Assembly: GCF_017254835.1 (NCBI RefSeq)
Contig: NZ_JAFKCW010000002.1
Location: forward strand, 1,038,592-1,102,591
Direction: 5' to 3'
DNA from: Algoriphagus aestuariicola
GTDB lineage: Bacteria; Bacteroidota; Bacteroidia; Cytophagales; Cyclobacteriaceae
Length of the DNA stretch: 64,000 nt
In this document: positions 27,299 to 36,118 of the stretch, piece after piece
Numbering within the stretch: position 1 is the stretch's first letter
How the letters are laid out: every line of letters begins with the position of its first letter
Translations under genes and position numbers: made by a program
Notes under the pieces: model-generated
Databases searched by the model: none
The model's input: only the letters and a program-made list of their open reading frames with translations
What the model was told of the DNA's origin: nothing

Positions 27299-29113
27299 TT
27301 ATCTCATATGATACCTTTCAACCAATTTCATGATCTTCTGAAAGACCTCTGTGTTTTCGTACACACCCCTGAAGTCACCTGAATGTGCTCCGTAGGCAAA
27401 GATCGGCACCAAAATCCCCGTATGGTCATCGCTGTGAAATGCCAGTTCAACGGTATTTGACTCGATATCGCCTTGTGGCAACGAGACTCCTCCCGTCTCA
27501 TGGTCGGCGGTAATCAACACGAGGGTACCCGGATGTTCATCTGCAAACTCCAGCACGCTGCCGATCACTTCGTCAAAATCGAGCGTCTCCGTCACGATCA
27601 TTCCCGTACTGTTTTCATGGCCTCCGGAATCAATATTGGCTGCCTCCACCATAAGGAAGAATGGCACCCCTTTTCCGTCCAAAAAGCTAAGTGCCGCTTC
27701 TGTGCTTTTCCTCAGATAGTCCCCCCTGCCGTCCAGCATTTTGGGAAGGGAAGTCGGCGAAGCAAAATACCCGATTTTCTCACCCTTCCAGTTTTCCAGT
27801 TCATCAACGAGGGAATAGCCCGCCTGCTCCAGCTTGTCCAGTTCGGAGGTGAAAGTATCACCTCCGCCGCCGACAAAGAGATCCAGCTTGCTCTTGGGCA
27901 GGTAGGCGGCGATCTGCTTTTCGTCGTCCCGCTCGGGATGATGTGCATAGAAGGAGGCTGGCGTAGCGCCGGTCAGCTGATCCGTGGTGACAATCCCGCT
28001 GGAAAAGCCAAAGCCATCCAATATGTCTGGAAGGTTTTCCAGGGCATTTCCTTCAGGATCCACGCCGATTGCTCGGTTGTTGGTTTTATGGCCGGTGGCG
28101 TAGGCTGTCGCGCCTGCCGCGGAATCCGTAGTAAAATCATCTGCAGCCTGGGTCTTGACCAGACCGATATTTTTCAGCTGAGTCAGGTTGAGTTGGTTGC
28201 CGTTTGAAAATAGGGCGGAAGAAATCTGCGCAAAGCCGTTACCATCTCCGATCATCAAGATTACATTTTTGACCGGCACCTCTTTTCCGTCTCCTTCAAA
28301 CAGGGGATGATAGATCTCGTGCTTAACATTGTTTTCATATACATTTTCTCCCAGCTTACCCAAGTAGTCGGCCGCATCCATGGGATGGTCGGTATTGATG
28401 TAATCCTCGCCCATTTCGTAGAAAGCCTTCCATGCCGACTTGCTGTCCGGCGATCCCCAAAAGCGAACCGGCCTGTCATAGCTGTGTGCCAAATCAATAA
28501 AATTCTGCACATTTTCACGCTCAGCTTCCACCATTCTCCCTTTTCCGTTCCAAAAAGAAAACTGCCGAAAGCTAAGGCTTACCATGCCTATCTTGCTCCA
28601 TGGCAGATCCTTGTTTAATTCCTTGCTCTGGTAGTCAAAAAACATCCACTCTGGATAGCTTGCATAGTCGCTGGGCTTCGGCCTGTTTCCTGAGATGATC
28701 AGCTTCAAGCCATTTGGATTGGCTTGGCTAAAAAGAAGCTCCCGATAATTTTCCATGCTTTTCAACAAAATCTCCAGAGTGGAATAAGCCTCGGTCTTCA
28801 AGTCCACCAGGAGATGAAACTGTGCCGTGGACACCAACCCGGTCTTCACTCCCTCGGCAATGGGATCAAGGTAGAGGCTTTCGATCGTCCGCTTGGGATC
28901 AATGCTCTCCACCTCGTGGGCCGCCATCAGTTGCCCGTCTTTCAGGATCAGGTCCACCTCGATGGAGGAGGCACCGGCGGCGTAGGCCGTCCAAAAAGGC
29001 ACCGTCTGCAGGTAGTCGTTGTGGGAATGGATCTGAAAGGCTCCGGACTGGGCGAAAACCTGAAAAGGCAAAAACAAGAGAAGAGCCAGCAGGCTAGTGA
29101 TAAATCTACGCAT
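27299..29113 (-). CDS. Glycerophosphodiesterase-like/alkaline phosphatase fusion, secreted
   Basis: 604 residues from the ATG at 29113, which gives a clean signal peptide (ends QVFAQ). Residues 25-260 resemble the GDPD/PI-PLC-like TIM barrel: HSHNDY, GASSIEVDL with the metal-binding Glu and Asp, then AAHEVES. Residues 280-604 are an alkaline phosphatase: LMIGDGNG with a metal Asp, the phosphorylated Ser in TDSAAGATAYATGHKT (about residue 331), and TADHETGG metal ligands. The two activities in one chain could release phosphate from glycerophosphodiesters in two steps: diester to monoester, then to Pi. No Pho box was identified. The domain order and motifs are seen; the coupled activity is inferred. 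Confidence 0.88.
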   Translation of the reverse strand: MRRFITSLLALLLFLPFQVFAQSGAFQIHSHNDYLQTVPFWTAYAAGASSIEVDLILKDGQLMAAHEVESIDPKRTIESLYLDPIAEGVKTGLVSTAQFHLLVDLKTEAYSTLEILLKSMENYRELLFSQANPNGLKLIISGNRPKPSDYASYPEWMFFDYQSKELNKDLPWSKIGMVSLSFRQFSFWNGKGRMVEAERENVQNFIDLAHSYDRPVRFWGSPDSKSAWKAFYEMGEDYINTDHPMDAADYLGKLGENVYENNVKHEIYHPLFEGDGKEVPVKNVILMIGDGNGFAQISSALFSNGNQLNLTQLKNIGLVKTQAADDFTTDSAAGATAYATGHKTNNRAIGVDPEGNALENLPDILDGFGFSSGIVTTDQLTGATPASFYAHHPERDDEKQIAAYLPKSKLDLFVGGGGDTFTSELDKLEQAGYSLVDELENWKGEKIGYFASPTSLPKMLDGRGDYLRKSTEAALSFLDGKGVPFFLMVEAANIDSGGHENSTGMIVTETLDFDEVIGSVLEFADEHPGTLVLITADHETGGVSLPQGDIESNTVELAFHSDDHTGILVPIFAYGAHSGDFRGVYENTEVFQKIMKLVERYHMR

Positions 29114-29576
29114 GTCTAAAATTAGACCATTTGCCAATATTTCGAGGCACCTTTGGGCAGCGAAAACCAAGGCTTAACGAATTCATAAAGTCAAGGTGAC
29201 ATCTCTTTCTCGTTGAGCCCTGGAAAATCACTTCTAGATTCCATAAAAAGGCCCATTGGCAAAGTCCTGAATTCAGGGTTCAGCTCCGTAAGAAAAACCT
29301 CCCTGTCAAAGCCCGGCAAAGGAAGCCGTCAAGAAAACCGCACTAAAAACTCCCAATGTGAATACCTTCTTTCTGTAATCATCATGCGAAAAGCTTCTCA
29401 TCGGAATTCCAACTTCCCATTTCCCATCTCATTGAAAAACAATATAATTCTTAATTTTTCGAACCTGTCAAGGTTCCAAAAACGGATTGCTCCACAGCAG
29501 TTTCTAAATGGAAAGGGCATGTCCAAAGGCCTATTGACAAGAGTCATATCTCGGACGCAGGTTTATTGTAATCAGG
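29114..29576. other. Intergenic region, no gene supported
   Basis: About 460 nt between two minus-strand genes. Open frames here lack protein-like composition. A small perfect hairpin (GAACCT/AGGTTC, 29461-29476) lies after the TolB-like/TPR gene but has no clear T-run on either strand, so I do not call it a terminator. Confidence 0.5.
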
Positions 29577-31202
29577 TTAGTTGGGCCTCTGGCTAACTCC
29601 CGACAAGGCCAGCCCATCGAGGATGTCATCTATCAGCTCCCTGTCCAGGATCATGGACTCCAGATTGCTTTTTAGATCGTCAAGTTGGACTTTGAAGGTG
29701 GACAGCTCGAGCCGAAGATCGTCGATGGCTTTGGGGTCAAGCAAGCCAAGCTTGCCTCTGGCCGCCGCCTTGGTCAGGGGATCGAAGAATACTTCCAGCA
29801 CGGTTATCCGCTCCGCCGCAACTAGGGCCTTGGTAAAATCCTTTTTGTGGAAGTAGATCAAAAAATACCCCAAGTAAAACCACCACGGGCTATGTGGATT
29901 CAGCGAAACCGAACTGTCCAGCAGGTCGAGTGCCCTGTCGTATTCTCCGACACAGGCCATCCCAAAGCCCACGGCGCCGGAATTGGAAACGGAATAGGGA
30001 TTAAGTTTCAGGCACTGCTCCATAGCCTGAACAGCGTCGGCTTTTCTTTTGAGATAAATACTCGCCCAAGCAAAGCTACGGTGTGCATGAGGACACTCCG
30101 GATCCAGTCTGATTGCCCGTTTTGCCATCGCATAACTCTCTTTGAGCGGATCTGCAACCGTGGGGTAGCCTAGAGTCAGCGCATCAAGGTACAGCTCGGA
30201 AAGAAAGGCCATACCAGTGGCATAGTGAGGATCCCGGCGTAGCGAATCCTCCAATGCCCCACGGGTTTTCAGATAGGCTTCCCTCGAAAAGTCCATGTGG
30301 AAATAATAGTTCCACAGCACAGCGTCAAATGTCTGTATGCTAAGCTGCTTTCTTTTCCGCCCGGAGACGATGGCATCACGGATGATGAAGCCATAGTATC
30401 CGCCCAGTTTACTGTAGATGTCGGCGGTGATGTGGTCTTGAACCTCGAAAAGACCATCCTCCTCCAGCGTCTCACGGTAGCTTTTGGCCCATACCTGCGT
30501 GCCGTCCCAGGTTTCTGAAAGCCCCACGCTGATCCTGATCTCGGATTTTGTCCTTCTCACGGAACCTGTGATGAGGTAGTGCGCTCCCAATTCTCGGCCT
30601 ATGGATTTGATGTCCTGCTCGGGTTTGGTGTATTTTCTGGCCGAATGGTGGGCTATGACGGATATGTCGCGGAAAGTGCTGAACAGGCCGGTAAGCTCCT
30701 CACCCAGTCCGTCGGAAAAAAACTGGTAGCTGCCATCTGAGCAGAGGTTTCTAAATGGCAGGACGGCAAGGGTCAGGCTTGATCTCCAATGGGCGCCACT
30801 AGGTTTGATTATTGGCTTTTGTTCCTGGAAAAGGGGCCTTACCCTGAAGATCGGCACATAAGAACCTTTCACCAACTCGATCAAAAGCTCATCCCAAGCG
30901 CCCGGCCCGGAGTAATACTCCGCGAGCAGCTTTCGTAGCCTGCCCGCATGAATTCTGACGATCGCATCCGTCTGCGGATTAAAATCCAATTTCTTCCCCA
31001 GGGCGTTGACGCCAATGACATACTCCTTCAGTTCCCTCGCATTCCCTTTTAGCGTCTCTGCCACAATGAATCGGAGGAAACTGCAAAGTATGGGAGACCC
31101 CTTGAAGAGTCTATGTCCAAGGATGGTGTCAAGCTGTTTTGCTATCGAATGATCCGTTAGGCCTGCGTCGGGGCTGAGGTCTTTTTCCAAAATGTTTTCC
31201 AT
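29577..31202 (-). CDS. TolB-like/TPR protein, probable regulator
   Basis: 541 residues without a signal peptide or membrane segment. An N-terminal helical domain (residues 1-110, with LDTILGHRLFKGSPILCSFLRF and RIHAGRLRKLLAEYY) is followed by a TolB N-terminal-like (FlgO/CadC-associated) domain at about 145-255 (LAVLPFRNLCSD, ELTGLFSTFRDISVIAHHS, GAHYLITGSVRR). TPR-like helices run from about 320 to 480. This architecture is known from adenylate-cyclase-associated and CadC-like regulators, here without the cyclase or DNA-binding domain being recognisable. It is divergent from the sulfatase gene across a 194-nt gap and may control it. That link is inference only. Confidence 0.7.
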   Translation of the reverse strand: MENILEKDLSPDAGLTDHSIAKQLDTILGHRLFKGSPILCSFLRFIVAETLKGNARELKEYVIGVNALGKKLDFNPQTDAIVRIHAGRLRKLLAEYYSGPGAWDELLIELVKGSYVPIFRVRPLFQEQKPIIKPSGAHWRSSLTLAVLPFRNLCSDGSYQFFSDGLGEELTGLFSTFRDISVIAHHSARKYTKPEQDIKSIGRELGAHYLITGSVRRTKSEIRISVGLSETWDGTQVWAKSYRETLEEDGLFEVQDHITADIYSKLGGYYGFIIRDAIVSGRKRKQLSIQTFDAVLWNYYFHMDFSREAYLKTRGALEDSLRRDPHYATGMAFLSELYLDALTLGYPTVADPLKESYAMAKRAIRLDPECPHAHRSFAWASIYLKRKADAVQAMEQCLKLNPYSVSNSGAVGFGMACVGEYDRALDLLDSSVSLNPHSPWWFYLGYFLIYFHKKDFTKALVAAERITVLEVFFDPLTKAAARGKLGLLDPKAIDDLRLELSTFKVQLDDLKSNLESMILDRELIDDILDGLALSGVSQRPN

Positions 31203-31396
31203 TCAGTGATGGACTTTTTCCAAAGATGGGAGACGGATGACCCGCCTGCTACCGCATTCAATTTAACCGTTAAATCATGGAATCGCACAATCCAAAAGAG
31301 AAATATTGGGGTAGCTTGTTCTATCTTGGAATAATTTGAAAGCAATTATTGGAATTGCACCAAGTGATTTTTACACATTCCTTCCCCCCATTTTAG

Positions 31397-33766
31397 ATGA
31401 AAACATTAAGCCCGCTCCTCTGTTTTACCGTTTTGCTGGGATTGTCGAACCCGACTTTTGCGCAAGACGTACTACCCTTCCCCATCACGCCCTCAGCCAG
31501 TGAAGCCGGCCGAACGATTGGCGAGTCGACCAACAAACGGCGGCAGGACGCCAGATATCTGTCTGAAGAAGCGCCAAACATCCTCATCATCCTGATAGAT
31601 GATGCCGGGCCGGGACTTCCAGACACCTTCGGCGGCGAAGTACACACCCCCACCCTTTCAAGGATCGCCAATACCGGGATCAGCTACAACCGGTTTCATT
31701 CCACAGCGATGTGTTCTCCCACTCGAGCCTCGCTCCTTACCGGACGCAACCACACGCGGGTAGGCAACGGACAGATCGCAGAGCTGTCCAATGACTGGGA
31801 CGGCTTCAGCGGAGTGATCCCAAAGACCTCAGCAACGGTGGCAGAAGTCCTCAAAAACTACGGCTACAACACCTCTGCTTTTGGAAAATGGCACAATACT
31901 CCCACGATGCAAACCACCGCCGCGGGGCCGTTTGACTATTGGCCGACAGGCTACGGCTTTGAGTATTTTTATGGATTTCTTGCCGGCGAGGCCTCTCAAT
32001 ATGAACCAACCATGGTTCGGAACACCACCTATGTGCCACTTCCAAAAACCCCTGAAGAAGGTTACCATCTGACCGAGGACATCGCGGACGATGCAATCAA
32101 ATGGATTCACCAGCATCAGGCATTTTCCCCTGACAAGCCTTTTTTCATGTACTGGGCACCCGGTGCCGTCCACGGGCCGCACCATGTGCCCAAAGTGTGG
32201 GCCGACAAGTACAAGGGGAAGTTTGACGATGGCTGGGACAACTACCGTGAACGGGTATTTAAGCGCCAAAAAGAGATGGGCTGGATCCCCGCCAACACCC
32301 AACTGACCCCTAGACCCGAGACGCTGGCCTCCTGGGAAAGCATACCCGAGGCCGAAAAACCGTTTCAGAGAAGGCTGATGGAGGTCTATGCAGGATTCGC
32401 TGAACATGCCGACCACCATGCAGGCAGGATTGTGGAAGAGCTCGAACGCATGGGCTTGCGTGACGACACGCTTATATTCTACATCTGGGGGGACAACGGC
32501 TCAAGCTCCGAAGGTATGCACGGCTCGATCAGTGAGCTGCTCGCCCAAAACCAGATCCCTACGGAAATCAGCCAGCACATCGAGGCCTTGGACGGGCTCG
32601 GCGGTCTGGAAGCACTGGGCACACCCAAAACCGACAACATGTACCATGCCGGCTGGGCTTGGGCAGGCTCTACCCCTTACAAAGGCACCAAGCTCGTCGC
32701 GGCGCACTTTGGAGGAACGCGGCAGCCCATGGCGGTATCTTGGCCAAAAAAGGTAGACGCCGACAAAACACCACGGGCACAGTTTCACCACGTAAACGAC
32801 GTCGTGCCCACGATCTACCAAATTCTGGAAATCAAGGAACCCCAAGTCGTAAACGGATTCCCTCAAGACGTGATCGACGGCACCAGTATGGCCTATACCT
32901 TTGATGATGCAAACGCCAAGGGACAAAAATCTACCCAGTTTTTCGACGTCATGGCCAGCAGGTCCATCTATCACGAAGGCTGGATAGCTTCCGCATTCGG
33001 ACCAAGGACGCCATGGCTTCCGGTGACGCCGGGGATGGCGACTTGGACTCCCGATAAAGACGTATGGGAACTCTACAATCTTGACGAAGATTTCTCCCAG
33101 TCCAAGGATTTGGCCTCGGAACACCCCGAAAAACTGGCGGCGATGAAGGAGCTCTTCCTGATCGAGTCCGCGAAAAACAAAAACCTACCCATCGGCGGTG
33201 GACTCTGGGTCATGTACCATCCCGAGGACGCCCCGAGAAATATGGCCAATGAATTCCACTTTACCGGCGACATCGACCGCATGCCCGAGTTTACCGCGCC
33301 AAAGATCGGCATCTTCCCCCACCATGCCTCCATGGAGGTAGATATTCCCGATGGCGCCAACGGAGTTCTCTTTGCCCTGGGAGGTTTCTCTGCGGGTGTC
33401 ACCTGCTACATCAAGGACAACCAACTTCACTACGAGTACAACCTCTTCGAAATCGAACGAACCAAAGTCGCCTCCACGACCAAATTGAAAGGTCCTACCA
33501 AACTTGAGTTTGACCTACAGGCCAAGCCCCATCAGGGAGGCGGGCCGCCCCATCTGCATTCTGGAGAAATGGTCATCAAAGCCAACGGAAAAGAGATTGC
33601 CCGTACGATGATTCCGACCTTGGCGACGTTGGCCTTCACAGCCAATGATTGTTTCGACATCGGCTCGGATCTGGGCTCGCCAGTGTCGGATGACTACTAT
33701 GAGCAGGCGCCTTTCAAGTTCAACGGCACGATAAAGAACATGGACATCGTCTATCAAAAACCGTAG
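31397..33766 (+). CDS. Arylsulfatase, Cys-type, secreted
   Basis: 789 residues with a signal peptide (ends PTFAQ). Metal-binding Asp pair in LIILIDDAGPG (68-69). The sulfatase signature is CSPTR at 106-110, followed by ASLLTGR, so Cys106 would need conversion to formylglycine by a maturase encoded elsewhere. AFGKWHNTP and FYIWGDNGSSSEG are further active-site blocks. The last 180 residues form a beta-rich jelly-roll-like domain, as in the long AtsA-like arylsulfatases. It hydrolyses sulfate esters in the periplasm or outside the cell. No SusC/SusD pair is nearby, so it is not in a typical polysaccharide utilisation locus. An alpha-carbonic anhydrase and a porin follow. Confidence 0.92.
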   Translation: MKTLSPLLCFTVLLGLSNPTFAQDVLPFPITPSASEAGRTIGESTNKRRQDARYLSEEAPNILIILIDDAGPGLPDTFGGEVHTPTLSRIANTGISYNRFHSTAMCSPTRASLLTGRNHTRVGNGQIAELSNDWDGFSGVIPKTSATVAEVLKNYGYNTSAFGKWHNTPTMQTTAAGPFDYWPTGYGFEYFYGFLAGEASQYEPTMVRNTTYVPLPKTPEEGYHLTEDIADDAIKWIHQHQAFSPDKPFFMYWAPGAVHGPHHVPKVWADKYKGKFDDGWDNYRERVFKRQKEMGWIPANTQLTPRPETLASWESIPEAEKPFQRRLMEVYAGFAEHADHHAGRIVEELERMGLRDDTLIFYIWGDNGSSSEGMHGSISELLAQNQIPTEISQHIEALDGLGGLEALGTPKTDNMYHAGWAWAGSTPYKGTKLVAAHFGGTRQPMAVSWPKKVDADKTPRAQFHHVNDVVPTIYQILEIKEPQVVNGFPQDVIDGTSMAYTFDDANAKGQKSTQFFDVMASRSIYHEGWIASAFGPRTPWLPVTPGMATWTPDKDVWELYNLDEDFSQSKDLASEHPEKLAAMKELFLIESAKNKNLPIGGGLWVMYHPEDAPRNMANEFHFTGDIDRMPEFTAPKIGIFPHHASMEVDIPDGANGVLFALGGFSAGVTCYIKDNQLHYEYNLFEIERTKVASTTKLKGPTKLEFDLQAKPHQGGGPPHLHSGEMVIKANGKEIARTMIPTLATLAFTANDCFDIGSDLGSPVSDDYYEQAPFKFNGTIKNMDIVYQKP

Positions 33767-33932
33767 GCCAGCCCGAATGCCCCTCCCAAATCACTCCACC
33801 TTTTGGTTGCTGATTTTGGGAGGGTCGGATACGACGGTCCGGTATTATGGCAGCATGCCGACTTTTTATGGCAAGCCACCGAATCATTCTTAACATCCTC
33901 GGAGAAAAGAAGCTCCCTAAACCGAAAAAAGC

Positions 33933-34796
33933 ATGAAAAGAAAATCCTTTGTTGTCGCATTGGCCGCTTCTGGCCTATTCTTCTACTCCTGCTCCACGAA
34001 AAACACCGAGCAAAACGAGACGGAAGCCACCGACTCTGTGCCCAAAGTCCTATCTACTTCCGCCCGCCCAGTGCATTGGGGATACGGAGGAGAAAGTGGC
34101 CCGAGTAAATGGTCATCGCTGACTCCAGTCTATGCCTTGTGCGGCGAAGGGCAAAGCCAGTCTCCCATCAACATCGTGAAGTCGGTTGCCAGTACGGCGG
34201 GATCCTGGAACTTTGACTACAAGACCACTTCGCTTCGGATCGCGCACAACGAGCACATGGAAGAGATCATCGACAATGGCCATACCATCCAGGTGACCGT
34301 GGACGAAGGAAGCACCTTCACCTTTGGTGACAAGGCCTATGAATTGAAACAATTCCATTTTCACACCCCAAGTGAACACACCATTGATGGAGAGCACGCC
34401 CCCATGGAGATGCACATGGTCCACCAAAATGAAGACGGCAGCTTGGCAGTGGTGGGAATACTGTTCCGTGAAGGTAATACCCCGAATGAAAACTTCGCCA
34501 AAATCGTAGCCAACCTGCCCAATTCGAAAGGAGAGGAAAAACATCTGCAGGATGTAAATCTTGAACTGGAAGTCCATCTTCCGAAACACAATTATGCCTA
34601 CCATTACTTGGGTTCTTTGACCACGCCGCCTTGCAGCGAGGGAGTTCAGTGGCTGGTCTTGCAGGAGCCAGTGGTTCTTACCAGAGACCAGATCGCTGAG
34701 TTTTCCAAGAGGATAGGACCAAACAACCGGCCTACCCAACAGGTCAACGAACGTACGGTGAATCTGGGAGATCTGGCAGGAAATACGCAACAGTAA
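33933..34796 (+). CDS. Alpha-carbonic anhydrase lipoprotein
   Basis: 287 residues; the lipobox ends FFYSC (about Cys 20), so it is anchored facing the periplasm or surface. The alpha-class motifs are intact: HWGYGGE at the start of the domain, QSQSPINI, the zinc ligands in QFHFHTPSEH and EMHMVHQ, and TTPPCSEGVQW near the C-terminus. It interconverts CO2 and bicarbonate outside the cytoplasm. It is followed after 14 nt by a porin gene, so the two are one unit. A link to bicarbonate or CO2 supply is inferred. Confidence 0.94.
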   Translation: MKRKSFVVALAASGLFFYSCSTKNTEQNETEATDSVPKVLSTSARPVHWGYGGESGPSKWSSLTPVYALCGEGQSQSPINIVKSVASTAGSWNFDYKTTSLRIAHNEHMEEIIDNGHTIQVTVDEGSTFTFGDKAYELKQFHFHTPSEHTIDGEHAPMEMHMVHQNEDGSLAVVGILFREGNTPNENFAKIVANLPNSKGEEKHLQDVNLELEVHLPKHNYAYHYLGSLTTPPCSEGVQWLVLQEPVVLTRDQIAEFSKRIGPNNRPTQQVNERTVNLGDLAGNTQQ

Positions 34797-34810
34797 GCCA
34801 AGAAGAACCC

Positions 34811-35947
34811 ATGAAATCACTTTGCACAGCGCTTCTATCGATATTGTTTATCCTTCCTGCACGAAGTCAGTCGGAGGCCAAACCAAATTCGGAGCTTCCT
34901 CCCGGCTGGTGGCTTATTCCGAGGACAGATACTAGGTTTAAGTTTGGCGGATATGTGAAGCTGGATTTTATCCACGACTTCAATCCCATTGCTTCTCCCG
35001 ATTTCTTTGATGTATCCAAGATCCCCACGGACGGCTCCAAGGGGCAAAGCAGCCACCTGCATGCCAAAGAAACTCGCTTCAACTTGGACGTTCGCACCGA
35101 TACCAAGGTCGGAGAGTTGAGGGCATTTGTCGAGACGGATTTCTACGGGACAAATGGGGGACTGCGGCTTCGTCATGCTTTTTTGGAGATCAACGGAAAG
35201 TGGCTTGCCGGGCAATGGTGGTCCAACTTCATGGATGAGTCCATGATTCCCAATACCCTTGACTTTGAAAAACCCGGGGCCTATCTCTTTGCAAGAAACC
35301 CCATGATCAGGTATAAGCACTCCATCTCCAAAGACGCCTATGTGGCTTTCGCAGTGGAAGAACCGCATGCCAATGCCCAGGCCCCGGCCCAGAGCGGGAA
35401 ATTCGAAAACCCACTTCCTGACTTCACTGGGAGATACCGCTTGACCAAACCTTGGGGACACGTTCAACTGTCCGCGTTTGCGGCCAAGCTGGTGTACCGT
35501 TTTGATACCGGAGATATGGATAAGGTTTCCCTCTTTGGCGGTAGTGCCTCGGGTATTTTTAATATCGCTCAAAAAGACCGACTCTTCTATCAGGTTGCCT
35601 ACGGTCCGGGTGTGGCACGTTTTCGAGGTGGAATGTCGGCTGCGCTCGATGGTGCAGGCGAGCTGCAAGCCTTAACTGACTTGGGCTACACTCTGGGATA
35701 TGAGAGGCACTGGACTTCCTCCCTCTACTCTGTCTTTGTGTACAATCACGGGGAAATAGACAATACGGAGGGACAGGCGCCAAATGCCGCCGCCATTGGA
35801 AGCTATGCCGCCGCCGATTTGATCTGGAATTTTACCGAGAAAGCTTTTGTGGGGATCGAGTACTTGTGGGGTATGCGCGAAGATCTGGACGGGTCGGACG
35901 GCACAGCCAACCGCTTGCAGCTCAGCTTGCGGTATAGCTTTCCTTAG
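34811..35947 (+). CDS. DcaP-like outer-membrane porin
   Basis: 378 residues, signal peptide (ends ARSQ), then a beta-barrel with the DcaP-family opening FKFGGYVKLDFIHDFNPI followed by HLHAKETRFNLDV, GQWWSNFMDE, and the terminal aromatic LQLSLRYSFP. DcaP-like trimeric porins take up small dicarboxylate-type or other anionic compounds. Its position 14 nt after the carbonic anhydrase suggests passage of bicarbonate or of the product of the upstream sulfatase; both are inference. Confidence 0.85.
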   Translation: MKSLCTALLSILFILPARSQSEAKPNSELPPGWWLIPRTDTRFKFGGYVKLDFIHDFNPIASPDFFDVSKIPTDGSKGQSSHLHAKETRFNLDVRTDTKVGELRAFVETDFYGTNGGLRLRHAFLEINGKWLAGQWWSNFMDESMIPNTLDFEKPGAYLFARNPMIRYKHSISKDAYVAFAVEEPHANAQAPAQSGKFENPLPDFTGRYRLTKPWGHVQLSAFAAKLVYRFDTGDMDKVSLFGGSASGIFNIAQKDRLFYQVAYGPGVARFRGGMSAALDGAGELQALTDLGYTLGYERHWTSSLYSVFVYNHGEIDNTEGQAPNAAAIGSYAAADLIWNFTEKAFVGIEYLWGMREDLDGSDGTANRLQLSLRYSFP

Positions 35948-36090
35948 TTTCGCCTAGCCAATGAAAATGGCGAACAAAGACTAGCCTAAACTTGCCGAAT
36001 CCTTCACTGAAAAAGAACCAAGCCACCTGGGGTTGAAGAAAACGGGTATCAAAAAAAACAACTTGGCGCTAAAAAGGGCATCGACTCGTT

Positions 36091-36098
36091 TATTTTTG
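36091..36098 (+). promoter_or_regulatory. Candidate -7 box upstream of the sigma-54 activator gene
   Basis: TATTTTTG fits TAnnTTTG and lies 20 nt before the start codon of the response regulator. I see no TTG at the usual 19-21 nt upstream, so the call is weak. Confidence 0.3.
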
Positions 36099-36118
36099 CA
36101 GCCAAGCAACGACACCCC

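Noticed and set aside
29461-29476. Perfect 6-bp hairpin as terminator of the TolB-like/TPR gene
   Set aside because: No run of T follows on either strand, and it lies about 100 nt beyond the stop.
34835-35668. 277-codon minus-strand frame inside the DcaP-like porin gene
   Set aside because: Antisense to a signal-peptide-bearing porin that is co-directional with the carbonic anhydrase.
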